DNA from: Coriobacteriia bacterium
Lineage (GTDB): Bacteria > Actinomycetota > Coriobacteriia > Anaerosomatales > PALSA-660
Assembly (NCBI GenBank): GCA_025361505.1
Contig: JANYKZ010000059.1
Span: forward strand, 1 to 36,097
Length of the DNA: 36,097 nt
Direction of reading: 5' to 3'
Below the pieces are notes generated by a model. It searched no databases. It saw only the letters and a list, made by a program, of their open reading frames with translations, and was not told the DNA's origin. A program made the translations under genes and the position numbers. Below are positions 18,187 to 26,831 of the stretch, piece by piece (positions within the stretch are counted from its first letter, which is position 1; the number at the start of each line of letters is the position of its first letter).

Positions 18187-19037
18187 GAGCGGGCACCTCC
18201 CGACGAGAGCCCCTCCGCGATGAGAGCAGCCGCACGGTCGATGTCGAGGGTCAGCGTCCCCGGGGCCAGCAGCCCTCGCTCGCGGGCGAGCATGAGCGCC
18301 CGAGGCACCTCGGGCGGGTCGACATCCCCCGCCTCGCTGAGGCGCGGCAGCGCCTCCAGGAGTGCGGGCACGTCGCCGTCGAACACGGGGCGCCCCGCGC
18401 GAAGCACGAGGACGCGGTCGGCGCTGTCCAGGAACATTTCCGCGTCGTGGGTCACGACCAGCACGCCCGCTCCCGCGCGGGCGGACTCGATGGCCTCGCA
18501 CACGGACCGGCGTCCCTCCGCGTCGAGGCCCGCCGTCGGCTCGTCGAGCAACAGGTAGCGCGGATGCATGGCCAGCACGCCGGCGAACGCCGCGCGGCGC
18601 GCCTCTCCTCCGGACAGCGACCACGGCTCGCGGGGACCGAACGTCACCGGGTCCAGCCCCACGGCGCTGAGCGCGTCCCGAGCGTCCTCAAGCGCCTCGT
18701 CCGGTGTGCGGCCGAGGTTGCGCGGCCCGAAGGCGCAGTCCTCCGCGACGCTGAGCGAGAAGAACTGCGACTCGGGGCGCTGGAACAGGAGGCCCACGGC
18801 TCCCCTCGCCGATCCCCGTCCGCTCGCGGGGAGTCCGTCGATCTCGACGCGTCCACGGGAGACGGACAGCAGACCGGCGGCGGCGCGCAGAAGGGTCGTC
18901 TTGCCCGAGCCCGTGGGCCCGAGGACGACGACGAGGTCCCCCCGCGAGAGGGTGAGCGACACGGCGTCCAGAGCCACGGCAGCCAGTGCCGTGCCTGTCG
19001 CGTACTCGCAGACGATGTCGTCCAGGATCAGCGCCAC
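18183..19037 (-). CDS. ecfA2: ECF transporter ATP-binding protein (second ATPase)
   Basis: One of two ABC ATPases that drive EcfT. The 284-aa product has Walker A GPTGSGKTT, Q-loop LLFQRPESQFF, signature LSGGEARR, Walker B YLLLDEPTAGLD and a switch histidine in VVTHDAEM. The GTG start overlaps the preceding ATPase gene by 10 nt and its stop overlaps ecfT, so the genes are probably translated together. The substrate depends on unknown S components. The assignment of A1 versus A2 is by order only. Confidence 0.93.
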   Translation of the reverse strand: MALILDDIVCEYATGTALAAVALDAVSLTLSRGDLVVVLGPTGSGKTTLLRAAAGLLSVSRGRVEIDGLPASGRGSARGAVGLLFQRPESQFFSLSVAEDCAFGPRNLGRTPDEALEDARDALSAVGLDPVTFGPREPWSLSGGEARRAAFAGVLAMHPRYLLLDEPTAGLDAEGRRSVCEAIESARAGAGVLVVTHDAEMFLDSADRVLVLRAGRPVFDGDVPALLEALPRLSEAGDVDPPEVPRALMLARERGLLAPGTLTLDIDRAAALIAEGLSSGGARS

Positions 19038-19843
19038 AGCGACGCCACCAGGCTCTCAGCGTCGGCCGCGGACAAGGGGACGTCGAGCCCGCGTTCCCTG
19101 AGTGCTGCGGCCAATCGGGCGGCGGGCGAGAGCGCCAGCCCGAGCAGTGCCATCATTCCCGCATCGCCCAGGAGGCCGTCCGGCCCGCCGTCGAACACGA
19201 CCCGACCGGAGTCGAGGCCGATCACGCGGTCGGCGCGAGCGATGCCCGTGATGTCGTGCGAGACGACCAGGACGCCATGGCCCTCCGCGCGAGCGAGCCG
19301 CTCGGTGATCTCCAGGACCGCCCGGCGCCCGGCGGGGTCCAGCATCGCGGTCGGCTCGTCGAACACGAGGTATCGCGGGCGCATCGCGAGCGCACCCGCA
19401 ACGGCCAGGCGCTGCTTCTGGCCCTCGGACAACAGGTGAGGCTCCCTGCGCTCGAGGCCTTGGAGGCCGACGGCCGCGAGCGACGAATCGACCCGGACCC
19501 TGATCTCGGCGCTCGGCACCCCGATGTTCTCGGGACCGAACGCGCAGTCCTCCTCGACGACCGTCCCAACGATCTGGTCGTCCGGGTCCTGGAAGACCAT
19601 GCCCACCATCGACCGGACGTCCCACAGGGACTCAGGAGCGGCGGTATCGATGCCGTCGACCAGCACGCGGCCGGACGTCGGTTCGAGCAACCCGTCACAC
19701 AACCGGGCGAGCGTGGACTTGCCGGACCCGTTCGCGCCGACGACCGCCACCACCTCGCCTGCCTCGAGCGTCACGCAGACGTCGTCAAGCGCCAACGGCG
19801 CGTCGGCGCGGTAGCGGAAGCTGACGGACTCGAAGCGAATCAC
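19028..19843 (-). CDS. ecfA1: ECF transporter ATP-binding protein (first ATPase)
   Basis: The first ABC ATPase of the ECF module, 271 aa from the chosen start. It has Walker A GANGSGKST, Q-loop MVFQDPDDQIVG (typical of Ecf/Cbi ATPases), signature LSEGQKQR, Walker B YLVFDEPTAMLD and a switch histidine in VVSHDITG. I chose GTG at 19843, where the IRFESVSFRY strand begins. The track's 302-aa version would run through the hairpin region and lacks family similarity there. The gene follows rplQ, a synteny seen widely in Gram-positive bacteria. Confidence 0.93.
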   Translation of the reverse strand: MIRFESVSFRYRADAPLALDDVCVTLEAGEVVAVVGANGSGKSTLARLCDGLLEPTSGRVLVDGIDTAAPESLWDVRSMVGMVFQDPDDQIVGTVVEEDCAFGPENIGVPSAEIRVRVDSSLAAVGLQGLERREPHLLSEGQKQRLAVAGALAMRPRYLVFDEPTAMLDPAGRRAVLEITERLARAEGHGVLVVSHDITGIARADRVIGLDSGRVVFDGGPDGLLGDAGMMALLGLALSPAARLAAALRERGLDVPLSAADAESLVASLWR

Positions 19844-19868
19844 GGGCGGGCGGGTCCTTTCAATGCAG

Positions 19869-19902
19869 CGGGAGGGCCGGCGCCTTGCGCGCGGCCCTCC
19901 CG
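19869..19902 (-). terminator. Hairpin after rplQ, candidate end of the ribosomal operon
   Basis: A perfect 11-bp inverted repeat (CGGGAGGGCCG/CGGCCCTCCCG) with a 12-nt loop lies 50 nt past the rplQ stop and 26 nt before the ecfA1 start. The downstream sequence lacks a T-run. It may terminate or attenuate the ribosomal operon and so set lower ECF expression. Confidence 0.55.
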
Positions 19903-19951
19903 AGATAGTACCGAAGCCTGGCGCGTCGAGTGACACGCCGCTCGCCGTGAC

Positions 19952-20344
19952 CTACTCCACGAGCTCCATGATGACCATCGACGCGTTGTCGCCCTTGCGG
20001 GGACCGAGCTTCAGGATGCGGGTGTAGCCGCCCGGACGCTCGGCGAAACGCGGTGCGATGTCGTGGATCACGCGGTAGGAGACCTCGAGGTCCTGCTTGC
20101 CGGTCGTCGGATTGACCAGCTTCTTCTCGCCACCGAGCGCCGCGATGATCAGCCTGCGGGAGTGGACATCTCCGCGCTTGCCCCAGGTGATGATGCGGTC
20201 CACAAGAGCGCGGACCTCCTTGGCGCGCAGCTCGGTCGTCTTGATGCGCTCGTGCGTGAGCAGCGCCAGAGCGAGACTGCGCAGGATGGCCTTGCCGTGA
20301 GCGGCGTTCGCGCCGATCTGGTGGCCCTTCTTCAGGTGTCGCAT
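19952..20344 (-). CDS. rplQ: 50S ribosomal protein L17
   Basis: L17 lies near the exit tunnel of the large subunit. The 130-aa product has the family start MRHLKKGHQIGANAAHGKAILRSLA (first residues visible), the THERIKTTELRAKEVR segment and the GGYTRILKLGPRKGD motif. It is the last gene of the alpha operon, 17 nt after rpoA. Confidence 0.98.
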   Translation of the reverse strand: MRHLKKGHQIGANAAHGKAILRSLALALLTHERIKTTELRAKEVRALVDRIITWGKRGDVHSRRLIIAALGGEKKLVNPTTGKQDLEVSYRVIHDIAPRFAERPGGYTRILKLGPRKGDNASMVIMELVE

Positions 20345-20361
20345 GTGCTTTGAGTCTCCCT

Positions 20362-21291
20362 CTAGCCCTTGAGCCCCAGGCCCATCTGCTGAAGCTTGTC
20401 TTTCACTTCTTCGATGGACTTGGCGCCGAAGTTACGGATGTTGAGAAGATCGGCCTCCGTGCACTCTGCCAGCTGGCCGATGGTGTTGACACCCTGGCGC
20501 TTGAGGCAGTTGAACGAGCGGACCGTGAGGTCGAGGTCCTCGATCGGTGTGTCGAGCGGACCGGCGCCATCTGCGGGCTTGTCGACGAACGTGACGTCGA
20601 GCTCCGCCTCGGACTGGTCCTCGAACAGCATCATATGGTCGTTGATGATCTTGGCGGAGCGGGCCACGGCGTCAGCCGGGTCGACCGCGCCGTTGGTCTC
20701 GATCTCGACCGTGAGCTTGTCGTAGTCGGTGCGCTGCCCCACGCGGGTGTTCTCCACGAGGTAGGTGCAGCGGACCACCGGGCTGAACAGCGAATCCACG
20801 GTGATGACACCCAGCGGATCGTCGCTGCGCTTGTTGCGGTCAGCGGAAACGTAGCCGCGACCGACTTCGATACGCATGGACATCTCGAGCTTGGAACCCT
20901 TGTCGAGGGTCGCGATGACCGCCTCGGGGTTGACCAGCTCGAACTCGGACGGCACCACGAGATCGGCGCCCGTCACGGTCTTGGGACCGGACACGGACAG
21001 CGTCGCGACTGCGTCGTCACCGATGCCGGTCGAGCGGAACACCAGCTGCTTGACGTTCAACACGACGTCCGTGACGTCCTCGCGGACTCCCGGGATCGCG
21101 GTGAACTCGTGCTGGACGCCCTCGATGCGGATCGACGTCGCGGCTGCTCCCTGGAGCGACGAGAGCAGCACCCGGCGCATGCAGTTGCCCAGGGTGTACC
21201 CGAAACCGCGCTCGAGCGGCTCCACGACATAGCGAGCGGTACGCGTGTCGATCGGCACGACCGAGACAGACGGCCTCATGAACTCTGTCAT
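20362..21291 (-). CDS. rpoA: DNA-directed RNA polymerase subunit alpha
   Basis: The alpha subunit dimer nucleates RNA polymerase assembly and contacts upstream promoter elements and activators. The 309-aa product has the N-terminal assembly domain (PLERGFGYTLGNCMRRVLLSS) to about residue 225, a linker, and the C-terminal domain with the NCLKRQGVNTIGQL and RNFGAKSIEEVKDKL helices. It sits between rpsD and rplQ as in most bacteria. Confidence 0.98.
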   Translation of the reverse strand: MTEFMRPSVSVVPIDTRTARYVVEPLERGFGYTLGNCMRRVLLSSLQGAAATSIRIEGVQHEFTAIPGVREDVTDVVLNVKQLVFRSTGIGDDAVATLSVSGPKTVTGADLVVPSEFELVNPEAVIATLDKGSKLEMSMRIEVGRGYVSADRNKRSDDPLGVITVDSLFSPVVRCTYLVENTRVGQRTDYDKLTVEIETNGAVDPADAVARSAKIINDHMMLFEDQSEAELDVTFVDKPADGAGPLDTPIEDLDLTVRSFNCLKRQGVNTIGQLAECTEADLLNIRNFGAKSIEEVKDKLQQMGLGLKG

Positions 21292-21329
21292 CTACCTAGC
21301 CTCCTTGGCGGGATACCTACGAACACCGG

Positions 21330-21956
21330 TTACTTGGAGTAGAGCTCGACGATGAGCTGCTCGCGAACCGGCAGGTCGATCTGGTCGCGGGTCGGAAGTG
21401 CCAGGACCTTGCCCTGGAGCTTCTCGACGTCCACCTGCAGCCACGCGGGAACTTCGATGCGGGCGGACGAGATGATTGCCGCCTTCACCACGGTGAGGTC
21501 CTTGGCCTTCGGCGCCACGGAGACGACGTCCCCGGGACGGACGCGGTACGAGGGGATGTTGACCCTCGCGTCGTTGACCATGATGTGGTTGTGACGGACC
21601 GTCTGCCGCGCCTCGTCGCGCGATGCGGCGAAACCGAGGCGGTAGACCACGTTGTCAAGACGGCTCTCGAGCAGGCGGAGAAGGTTCTCGCCCGACTTGC
21701 CCTGCTGCCGGCTTGCGATCGTGTAGTACGTGCGGAACTGCTTCTCCAAGACGCCGTATGAGCGCTTGGCCTTCTGCTTCTCGCGGAGCTGCACCCGATA
21801 CTCGCTGTCGCGCGGACGCTTCTTACCGGCCTGGCCAGGCGGGAACGGGCGGCGTTCGACGCCGCACTTGTCGCTGTAGCAGCGATCGCCCTTCAGGAAC
21901 AGTTTGATGCCCTCACGACGGCAGAGGCGGCAGTCCGCGCCTGTGTAACGTGCCAT
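21330..21956 (-). CDS. rpsD: 30S ribosomal protein S4 (zinc-binding form)
   Basis: S4 is a primary 16S-binding protein and, in several bacteria, a repressor of its own operon. The 208-aa product carries four cysteines near the N-terminus (CRLC...CYSDKC), the zinc-binding form of S4, and the S4 RNA-binding domain ([20 protein letters not shown]) in the middle. A consensus AGGAGG Shine-Dalgarno precedes the ATG. Confidence 0.98.
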   Translation of the reverse strand: MARYTGADCRLCRREGIKLFLKGDRCYSDKCGVERRPFPPGQAGKKRPRDSEYRVQLREKQKAKRSYGVLEKQFRTYYTIASRQQGKSGENLLRLLESRLDNVVYRLGFAASRDEARQTVRHNHIMVNDARVNIPSYRVRPGDVVSVAPKAKDLTVVKAAIISSARIEVPAWLQVDVEKLQGKVLALPTRDQIDLPVREQLIVELYSK

Positions 21957-21982
21957 CTTTCGAATTCCTCCTAAAGGAAGAG

Positions 21983-22387
21983 CTAAACGCGGCGGCGCTT
22001 GCGCGGCCGGCAGCCGTTGTGCGGGACGGGCGTGCAGTCCTGGATGCTGGCGATCTCAAGGCCGGTGGCCTGCAGAGACCTGATCGCCGTCTCGCGACCG
22101 GAACCGGGACCCTTCACGAACACGGACACCTTGCGCATGCCGTGCTCCATCGCGTCCTTCGCGCACTGCTCAGCAGCGAGCTGTGCGGCGAACGGCGTCG
22201 ACTTGCGGGAACCCTTGAAGCCCACCTGGCCCGCGCTGCGCCACGTGATGACGTTGCCCGCGGGATCCGTGATGGAGATGATCGTGTTGTTGAACGTGCT
22301 CTTGATGTGCGCCTGACCCACAGCGATGTTCTTGCGCTCGCTGCGCTTAACGCGGGTCTTGACGGTCTTCTTCTTCGGAGCCGCCAT
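21983..22387 (-). CDS. rpsK: 30S ribosomal protein S11
   Basis: S11 forms part of the small-subunit platform near the mRNA exit. The 134-aa product has the family core [16 protein letters not shown], the [18 protein letters not shown] helix and the C-terminal [17 protein letters not shown]. It follows rpsM after 2 nt. Confidence 0.98.
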   Translation of the reverse strand: MAAPKKKTVKTRVKRSERKNIAVGQAHIKSTFNNTIISITDPAGNVITWRSAGQVGFKGSRKSTPFAAQLAAEQCAKDAMEHGMRKVSVFVKGPGSGRETAIRSLQATGLEIASIQDCTPVPHNGCRPRKRRRV

Positions 22388-22389
22388 CG

Positions 22390-22767
22390 CTACTTACCTA
22401 CCTTCTTCTTCGCGCCGATCTGACGACGCGGGCCCTTACGGGTACGCGCGTTCGTGTGGGTCCGCTGTCCGCGGACCGGCAAACCCTTGCGATGGCGAAG
22501 GCCGCGGTAGCAGCCGATCTCCATGAGACGCTTGATGTTCTGGCTGACCTCGCGACGCAGGTCACCCTCGACCTTGATGTTGCGGTCGATGAACTCACGG
22601 AGGCGGACGACTTCCTCCTCGGTGAGGTTACGTACACGCGTGTCCGGGCTGATGCCCGTCTCGCGCAGGATCTTCTGGCTGGTCGTGAGACCGATCCCGA
22701 AGATGTAGGTGAGGCCAATCTCCACACGCTTCTCGCGGGGAAGGTCGACACCGGTTATACGTGCCAA
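22390..22767 (-). CDS. rpsM: 30S ribosomal protein S13
   Basis: S13 sits in the head and contacts the large subunit and P-site tRNA. The 125-aa product begins [20 protein letters not shown] and ends with the basic [24 protein letters not shown] tail typical of the family. The initiation codon is TTG at 22767, with a GGAGG motif upstream; no ATG or GTG is available at the family start. Confidence 0.97.
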   Translation of the reverse strand: MARITGVDLPREKRVEIGLTYIFGIGLTTSQKILRETGISPDTRVRNLTEEEVVRLREFIDRNIKVEGDLRREVSQNIKRLMEIGCYRGLRHRKGLPVRGQRTHTNARTRKGPRRQIGAKKKVGK

Positions 22768-22789
22768 CGTATTTCTCCTCCGGGTAGGA

Positions 22790-22903
22790 CTAGCCCTGCC
22801 GCTGCTTGTGACGCGGGTTCTCGCAGATCACGAGGACGCGCCCATGGCGGCGGATGACCTTGCACTTCTCGCAGATCCTCTTCACAGAGGGTCGTACTTT
22901 CAT
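22790..22903 (-). CDS. rpmJ: 50S ribosomal protein L36
   Basis: This short gene is missing from the ORF track. Translating the minus strand from ATG at 22903 gives 37 aa: [20 protein letters not shown] then [17 protein letters not shown]. The zinc ligands C11, C14, C27 and H32 are present, so it is the zinc-binding form. It lies between infA and rpsM, its usual place. Confidence 0.97.
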   Translation of the reverse strand: MKVRPSVKRICEKCKVIRRHGRVLVICENPRHKQRQG

Positions 22904-23029
22904 CTGCCGTTCCCTTCACACGTAGTTCTCTCTATGTACACACCCAGCCGCAGGTGTAGGTTGTCGCGCCCATGACAAACGCCCCCGGGTGTGTCCCTCG
23001 GTTCCCGGTGGCGGGCCGTGCCGTGCGTG

Positions 23030-23251
23030 TTACTTGTAGCGATAGGTGATGCGACCACGCGTGAGGTCGTAGGGAGAGAGCTCGACGACCACCTTGTCGC
23101 CCGGGAGGATCCGGATGTAGTGCATCCTCATCTTGCCCGAGATGTGCGCAAGCACCTTGTGGCCGTTCTCCAACTCGACGCGGAACATCGCGTTGGGGAG
23201 AGGCTCCACTACGGTGCCTTCCATCTCTATGGCGTCGCCGTTCTTTGCCAA
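23030..23251 (-). CDS. infA: Translation initiation factor IF-1
   Basis: IF-1 binds the ribosomal A site during initiation. The 73-aa product is a single S1-like OB fold with the family motifs [40 protein letters not shown] and [15 protein letters not shown]. The start is TTG at 23251 with an AGGAG Shine-Dalgarno. It follows map and precedes rpmJ, as in many Gram-positive bacteria. Confidence 0.97.
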   Translation of the reverse strand: MAKNGDAIEMEGTVVEPLPNAMFRVELENGHKVLAHISGKMRMHYIRILPGDKVVVELSPYDLTRGRITYRYK

Positions 23252-23337
23252 ACAGAGCTCCTTCTACAGGCGGGTCGTGAAGCCGCAAACGGGAAGTATA
23301 CCGCCACGCACCCGCATCGTCCAGTATCGGACGTCGT

Positions 23338-24084
23338 TCACTCCAGCGTCAGGACCAGAGGCCCGTCGTGCGTCACCGCGACCGTGTGTTCGAAGTGCGC
23401 CGACAGCGATCCATCGGCGGTCACCACGGTCCAACCGTCACCAAGCTGGCGGACGTCCGCGCCGCCGGCGTTGACCATCGGCTCGATCGCGATGACCATA
23501 CCCGCCAGCAGCACCGTGCCTTTGCCGGCGGTGCCATAGTTCGGCACCTGCGGCTCCTCGTGCATCGCACGCCCGATCCCGTGCCCGACGTACTCCCGGA
23601 CGACGGAGAAGCCCGCGCCCTCGGCCACGCCCTGGACCGCGTAGCCGATGTCCCCCAGGCGCATGCCCGGCCAGCAGCGCGCGATCCCCGCCTCGAGGCT
23701 CTCCCGCGTCGCGACCAGCAGGCGCTTCGCTTCGTCCGAGACCGTTCCCACAGCGAAGGTCCGGGCCGAGTCTCCGAAGTAGCCGTCGATCACCGCACCG
23801 ACATCCACGGAGATGATGTCGCCGTCGGAGAGCTTGCGGCGACCGGGGATACCGTGTACGACCTCGCTGTTGAGCGACGCACAGATCGTGGCCGGGTAGC
23901 CCTGGTAGCCCTTGAACGCGGCCCGGGCGCCTGCTGCTCGGATGACGTCAACGGCGACCTCGTCGAGGTCGGCCGTCGTGACGCCGACCGCGACCGCATC
24001 GCCGACCGCGCGCAGGGCACGGGCCGTGATGCGCCCCGCCTCACGCATGAGGGCGATCTCCGAAGCGGACTTGCAGGCGATCAT
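23338..24084 (-). CDS. map: Type I methionine aminopeptidase
   Basis: This enzyme removes the initiator methionine from nascent proteins. The 248-aa length is normal for type Ia. The five metal ligands are all in recognisable motifs: IISVDVGAVIDGYFGDSART (two Asp), GHGIGRAMHEEP (His), AIEPMV (Glu) and FEHTVAVT (Glu). It lies between adk and infA in the usual spc-operon extension. Confidence 0.97.
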   Translation of the reverse strand: MIACKSASEIALMREAGRITARALRAVGDAVAVGVTTADLDEVAVDVIRAAGARAAFKGYQGYPATICASLNSEVVHGIPGRRKLSDGDIISVDVGAVIDGYFGDSARTFAVGTVSDEAKRLLVATRESLEAGIARCWPGMRLGDIGYAVQGVAEGAGFSVVREYVGHGIGRAMHEEPQVPNYGTAGKGTVLLAGMVIAIEPMVNAGGADVRQLGDGWTVVTADGSLSAHFEHTVAVTHDGPLVLTLE

Positions 24085-24096
24085 CGATGCACTTCC

Positions 24097-24747
24097 CTAG
24101 GCGATGCTGCGGAGCAGGGACGCGATGTCTGCGTAGACATCGTCCACGTCACGGTCACCATCGACCGCACGGAGCAGGCCCTTGTCGCGGTAGTACTCGA
24201 TCAGGGGCCGGGTGTTGGCTTCGTAGACCGTGAGGCGGTTGGTGACCGTCTCGACGGAGTCGTCAGCACGCTGGTAGACCTCGCCGCCGCAGGAATCGCA
24301 GACGCCCTCGGCGTCCGGCATGTCGCCCATGACGTTGTAGATGCGCCCGCAGGCTCGGCACTGGCGCCGGGAAGTCAGCCGAGCCACAAGGGCACTCGAC
24401 GGAACGTCCACGAGCACGACTGCGTCGAGCGCGCGGCCCATGGAGGCGAGAGCGGCCCCCAGCGCGTCTGCCTGCGGAACGGTGCGGGGAAACCCGTCGA
24501 GGATGAAGCCCGCTTCGCAGTCGGGCTGCGTCAACCGCTCCTTGACGATGCCGATGGTGACCTCGTCGGGCACGAGTTCCCCGGCGTCCATGTAGCGCTT
24601 CGCCTCGAGTCCCAGCGGGGTACCGTCCGCGACCGCCTTGCGGAAGATGTCCCCCGTCGAGATGTGCGGGAGAGAGAACTCCTCGACCATGCGGGCGGCC
24701 TGCGTGCCCTTGCCCGCCCCGGGCGCTCCCAGCAGCACGATGTTCAT
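24097..24747 (-). CDS. adk: Adenylate kinase (zinc-binding LID)
   Basis: Adk interconverts 2 ADP with ATP and AMP. The 216-aa product has the P-loop GAPGAGKGTQ near residue 7, the AMP-binding segment HISTGDIFRKAV and FILDGFPRTVPQ. A long LID domain carries four cysteines (CRACGR...CDSCGG), the zinc-binding form common in Gram-positives. Its start follows a strong hairpin in the secY-adk gap. Confidence 0.97.
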   Translation of the reverse strand: MNIVLLGAPGAGKGTQAARMVEEFSLPHISTGDIFRKAVADGTPLGLEAKRYMDAGELVPDEVTIGIVKERLTQPDCEAGFILDGFPRTVPQADALGAALASMGRALDAVVLVDVPSSALVARLTSRRQCRACGRIYNVMGDMPDAEGVCDSCGGEVYQRADDSVETVTNRLTVYEANTRPLIEYYRDKGLLRAVDGDRDVDDVYADIASLLRSIA

Positions 24748-24785
24748 CTCGACCGCCTCCCCACTCCGCCGACAGATGGTGCGCC

Positions 24786-24816
24786 GGGCGGGACCCGGTT
24801 CGACCGGGCCCCGCCC
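24786..24816 (-). promoter_or_regulatory. 14-bp stem-loop in the secY-adk gap
   Basis: On the minus strand GGGCGGGGCCCGGU pairs with ACCGGGUCCCGCCC around a 3-nt CGA loop. The only non-Watson-Crick pair is G-U in minus-strand RNA; the plus-strand transcript would have an A-C mismatch there, so the structure favours the minus strand. It may attenuate or process the transcript between secY and adk. Confidence 0.6.
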
Positions 24817-24822
24817 CGCAGT

Positions 24823-24834
24823 GATACCGGTATC
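24823..24834. repeat. 12-bp perfect palindrome GATACCGGTATC
   Basis: GATACCGGTATC lies 9 nt past the secY stop and 6 nt before the secY-adk hairpin. It could be a protein-binding site or simply extend RNA structure; one copy was noticed. Confidence 0.4.
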
Positions 24835-24843
24835 GCGACTCCC

Positions 24844-26100
24844 CTACTTGAAGAAGCCGTCGTAGTGCCGCATCTTCAGCTGGCTCTCCAGCTGGGTCAT
24901 CGTCTCGAGCGCGACGCCGACCATGATCAGGATCGACGTGCCGCCGAACATGCGCAGCAGCGACATGGAGTCTCCCGACGCCTGGAACAGCAGCGTCGGC
25001 ACCGTCGCGATGGCCGCGAGGAACAGCGCGCCGGGAAGCGTGATCCGGTTGAGGACGTGCTCGATGTGCTGCGACGTGGCCTTGCCCGGACGGACGCCCG
25101 GGATGAACCCGCCCTGCTTGCGCAGGTTATCGGCAAGGTCGATCGGGTTGAAGATCAGGGCCGTGTAGAAGTACGAGAAGAACACGATCAACAGTGCCAT
25201 CAGAGACCAGTTGAGCCAGCCTGATGCCAGTGCGTTTGCGACGTTCTTCAGCCAGGTCACGTTCGACAGACCCGCGAGCACGACCGGGAAGTTGAGCACC
25301 GAGCTCGCGAAGATGATCGGGACCACGTTCGCCGCGTTGAGCTTCAGCGGGATGTAGGTGCCGACGCCCCCGAAGACCTTGCGGCCGACGACCCGCTTCG
25401 CGTACTGCACGGGGATGCGGCGCTGCGCGCGCTCCATGGTGACGATCGCCACGATGATGCCGAACGCGGCGATAATGACCGCGACCGCCCAGTACCACTG
25501 GTTCAGCTGGAACGACTGGAGGAGCGTCTGCGGGAAGCGCGAGACGATGCTGGCGAAGATCAGCAGGGACATGCCGTTGCCGATGCCGCGCTGCGTGATG
25601 AGCTCGCCCATCCACATGATGAACGCCGTGCCGGCCACGAGGCTCATGACGATCAGGATCATCGTCACCGGGCTGAACCGCACTCCGAGCTGTCCCTGGA
25701 ACGTGAACATCAGGGCGACGGACTCGACGAGGCCCAGGCCGAGGGTCATGTAGCGCGTGATCTGGGTGATCTTGCGCTGCCCGGTCTCGCCCTCCTTGGA
25801 CCACTTCTCGAGCTGCGGGATGACCGCCTGCATCAGCTGCATGATGATCGACGAGGTGATGTACGGCATGATCCCGAGCGCGAAGATCGCGAAGTTCTGC
25901 ATCGCGCCGCCGGAGAACAGGTTCAGCAGCCCCAGCGCGCCCGAGGACGTCGCCGTGGTCAGCTGGTCGATCATAGCGCGGCTGACCCCCGGGACCGGGA
26001 TGTGCGAGCCGACGCGGTAGAGGGCGATGATCGCGAGAGTGAACAGGATCTTCTTGCGAAGGTCCGGCACGCGGAACGCGTTCGCGAGTGCCTCGAACAT
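24844..26100 (-). CDS. secY: Preprotein translocase subunit SecY
   Basis: SecY forms the protein-conducting membrane channel. The 418-aa product has about ten hydrophobic helices. Recognisable segments include HIPVPGVSR at the first periplasmic loop, the GIMPYITSSIIMQL helix, and the cytoplasmic loop region GGFIPGVRPGKATSQHIEHVLNRIT. Its ATG lies 2 nt after rplO, as in the standard spc operon. Confidence 0.98.
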   Translation of the reverse strand: MFEALANAFRVPDLRKKILFTLAIIALYRVGSHIPVPGVSRAMIDQLTTATSSGALGLLNLFSGGAMQNFAIFALGIMPYITSSIIMQLMQAVIPQLEKWSKEGETGQRKITQITRYMTLGLGLVESVALMFTFQGQLGVRFSPVTMILIVMSLVAGTAFIMWMGELITQRGIGNGMSLLIFASIVSRFPQTLLQSFQLNQWYWAVAVIIAAFGIIVAIVTMERAQRRIPVQYAKRVVGRKVFGGVGTYIPLKLNAANVVPIIFASSVLNFPVVLAGLSNVTWLKNVANALASGWLNWSLMALLIVFFSYFYTALIFNPIDLADNLRKQGGFIPGVRPGKATSQHIEHVLNRITLPGALFLAAIATVPTLLFQASGDSMSLLRMFGGTSILIMVGVALETMTQLESQLKMRHYDGFFK

Positions 26101-26102
26101 GG

Positions 26103-26543
26103 CTACTCGACCGTCCCGCCGGCTGCTTCGATCTTGATCTTCGCCGTGGCGGAGACCTTCTGGACCCTGATGATGAGCTTGCGAGTGATCTCGCCGTCAC
26201 CCAGGACCTTGACCGCCGCGTCGGCGGACTTGATGACGCCCTTCGCCTTCAGGCTCGCGCCGTCGACGATGTCGCCGTCGACGAAGAGGCCCTCGAGGCG
26301 GGCGACGTTGACCACGTCGTACTCGGTGCGCCAGTGGTTCGTGAAGCCCGGAAGCTTCGGCAGACGCATCGCGAGCGGGTTCTGTCCGCCCTCGAAGCCC
26401 GGACCCTTGCCGCCACCGGCGCGAGAGTTCTGGCCCTTGTCGCCGCGACCGGCAGTGCTTCCGTGGCCGCTGCCGTTCCCGCGTCCTACGCGCTTGCGCT
26501 TCTTGGTCGACCCGGGGGCCGGTGAGAGGTCGTGCAGCTGCAT
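26103..26543 (-). CDS. rplO: 50S ribosomal protein L15
   Basis: L15 is a late-assembly protein of the large subunit. The 146-aa product starts MQLHDLSPAPGSTKKRKRVG, followed by the Gly-rich extended region GNGSGHGSTAGRGDKGQNSR. I chose ATG at 26543 (AAGGAG Shine-Dalgarno, family alignment) over the track's 26567. Confidence 0.97.
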   Translation of the reverse strand: MQLHDLSPAPGSTKKRKRVGRGNGSGHGSTAGRGDKGQNSRAGGGKGPGFEGGQNPLAMRLPKLPGFTNHWRTEYDVVNVARLEGLFVDGDIVDGASLKAKGVIKSADAAVKVLGDGEITRKLIIRVQKVSATAKIKIEAAGGTVE

Positions 26544-26631
26544 GTTCGTTCTCCTTCTGTACGCCATCGGACCTCCGTCATGGAGACCCGATCGCCGGCC
26601 GCTCGCCGCCGGCGGACTGGACCGGAACGTG

Positions 26632-26826
26632 CTAGATCTCTTCGACCTTCACCAGGTGCTTGACCTTGAAGATCATCCCACGGATGACGGGCGTGTCAGC
26701 CTGCTCCACGGTGTGGTGCATGCGCAGGATCCCCAGAGCGCGGACGGTCCGTCGCTGATCGCGAGCGAGCCCGATGCCGCTGCGTACCTGGGTGATCCGG
26801 AGCGTCTTGGCAATCTCCTTCGCCAT
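26632..26826 (-). CDS. rpmD: 50S ribosomal protein L30
   Basis: A small large-subunit protein absent from some bacteria. The 64-aa product has the [20 protein letters not shown] start and the [15 protein letters not shown] segment of the family. I chose ATG at 26826, just after the rpsE stop, because family similarity begins there; the track's start overlaps rpsE. Confidence 0.96.
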   Translation of the reverse strand: MAKEIAKTLRITQVRSGIGLARDQRRTVRALGILRMHHTVEQADTPVIRGMIFKVKHLVKVEEI

Positions 26827-26831
26827 GGCTC

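Noticed and set aside
16616-18235. Single 539-aa minus-strand protein containing TruA
   Set aside because: The N-terminal 280 residues are an alternative frame of ecfT; TruA starts at GTG 17395.
23368-25224. Plus-strand ORF of 618 codons
   Set aside because: Antisense to map, adk and secY; a shadow of their codon bias.
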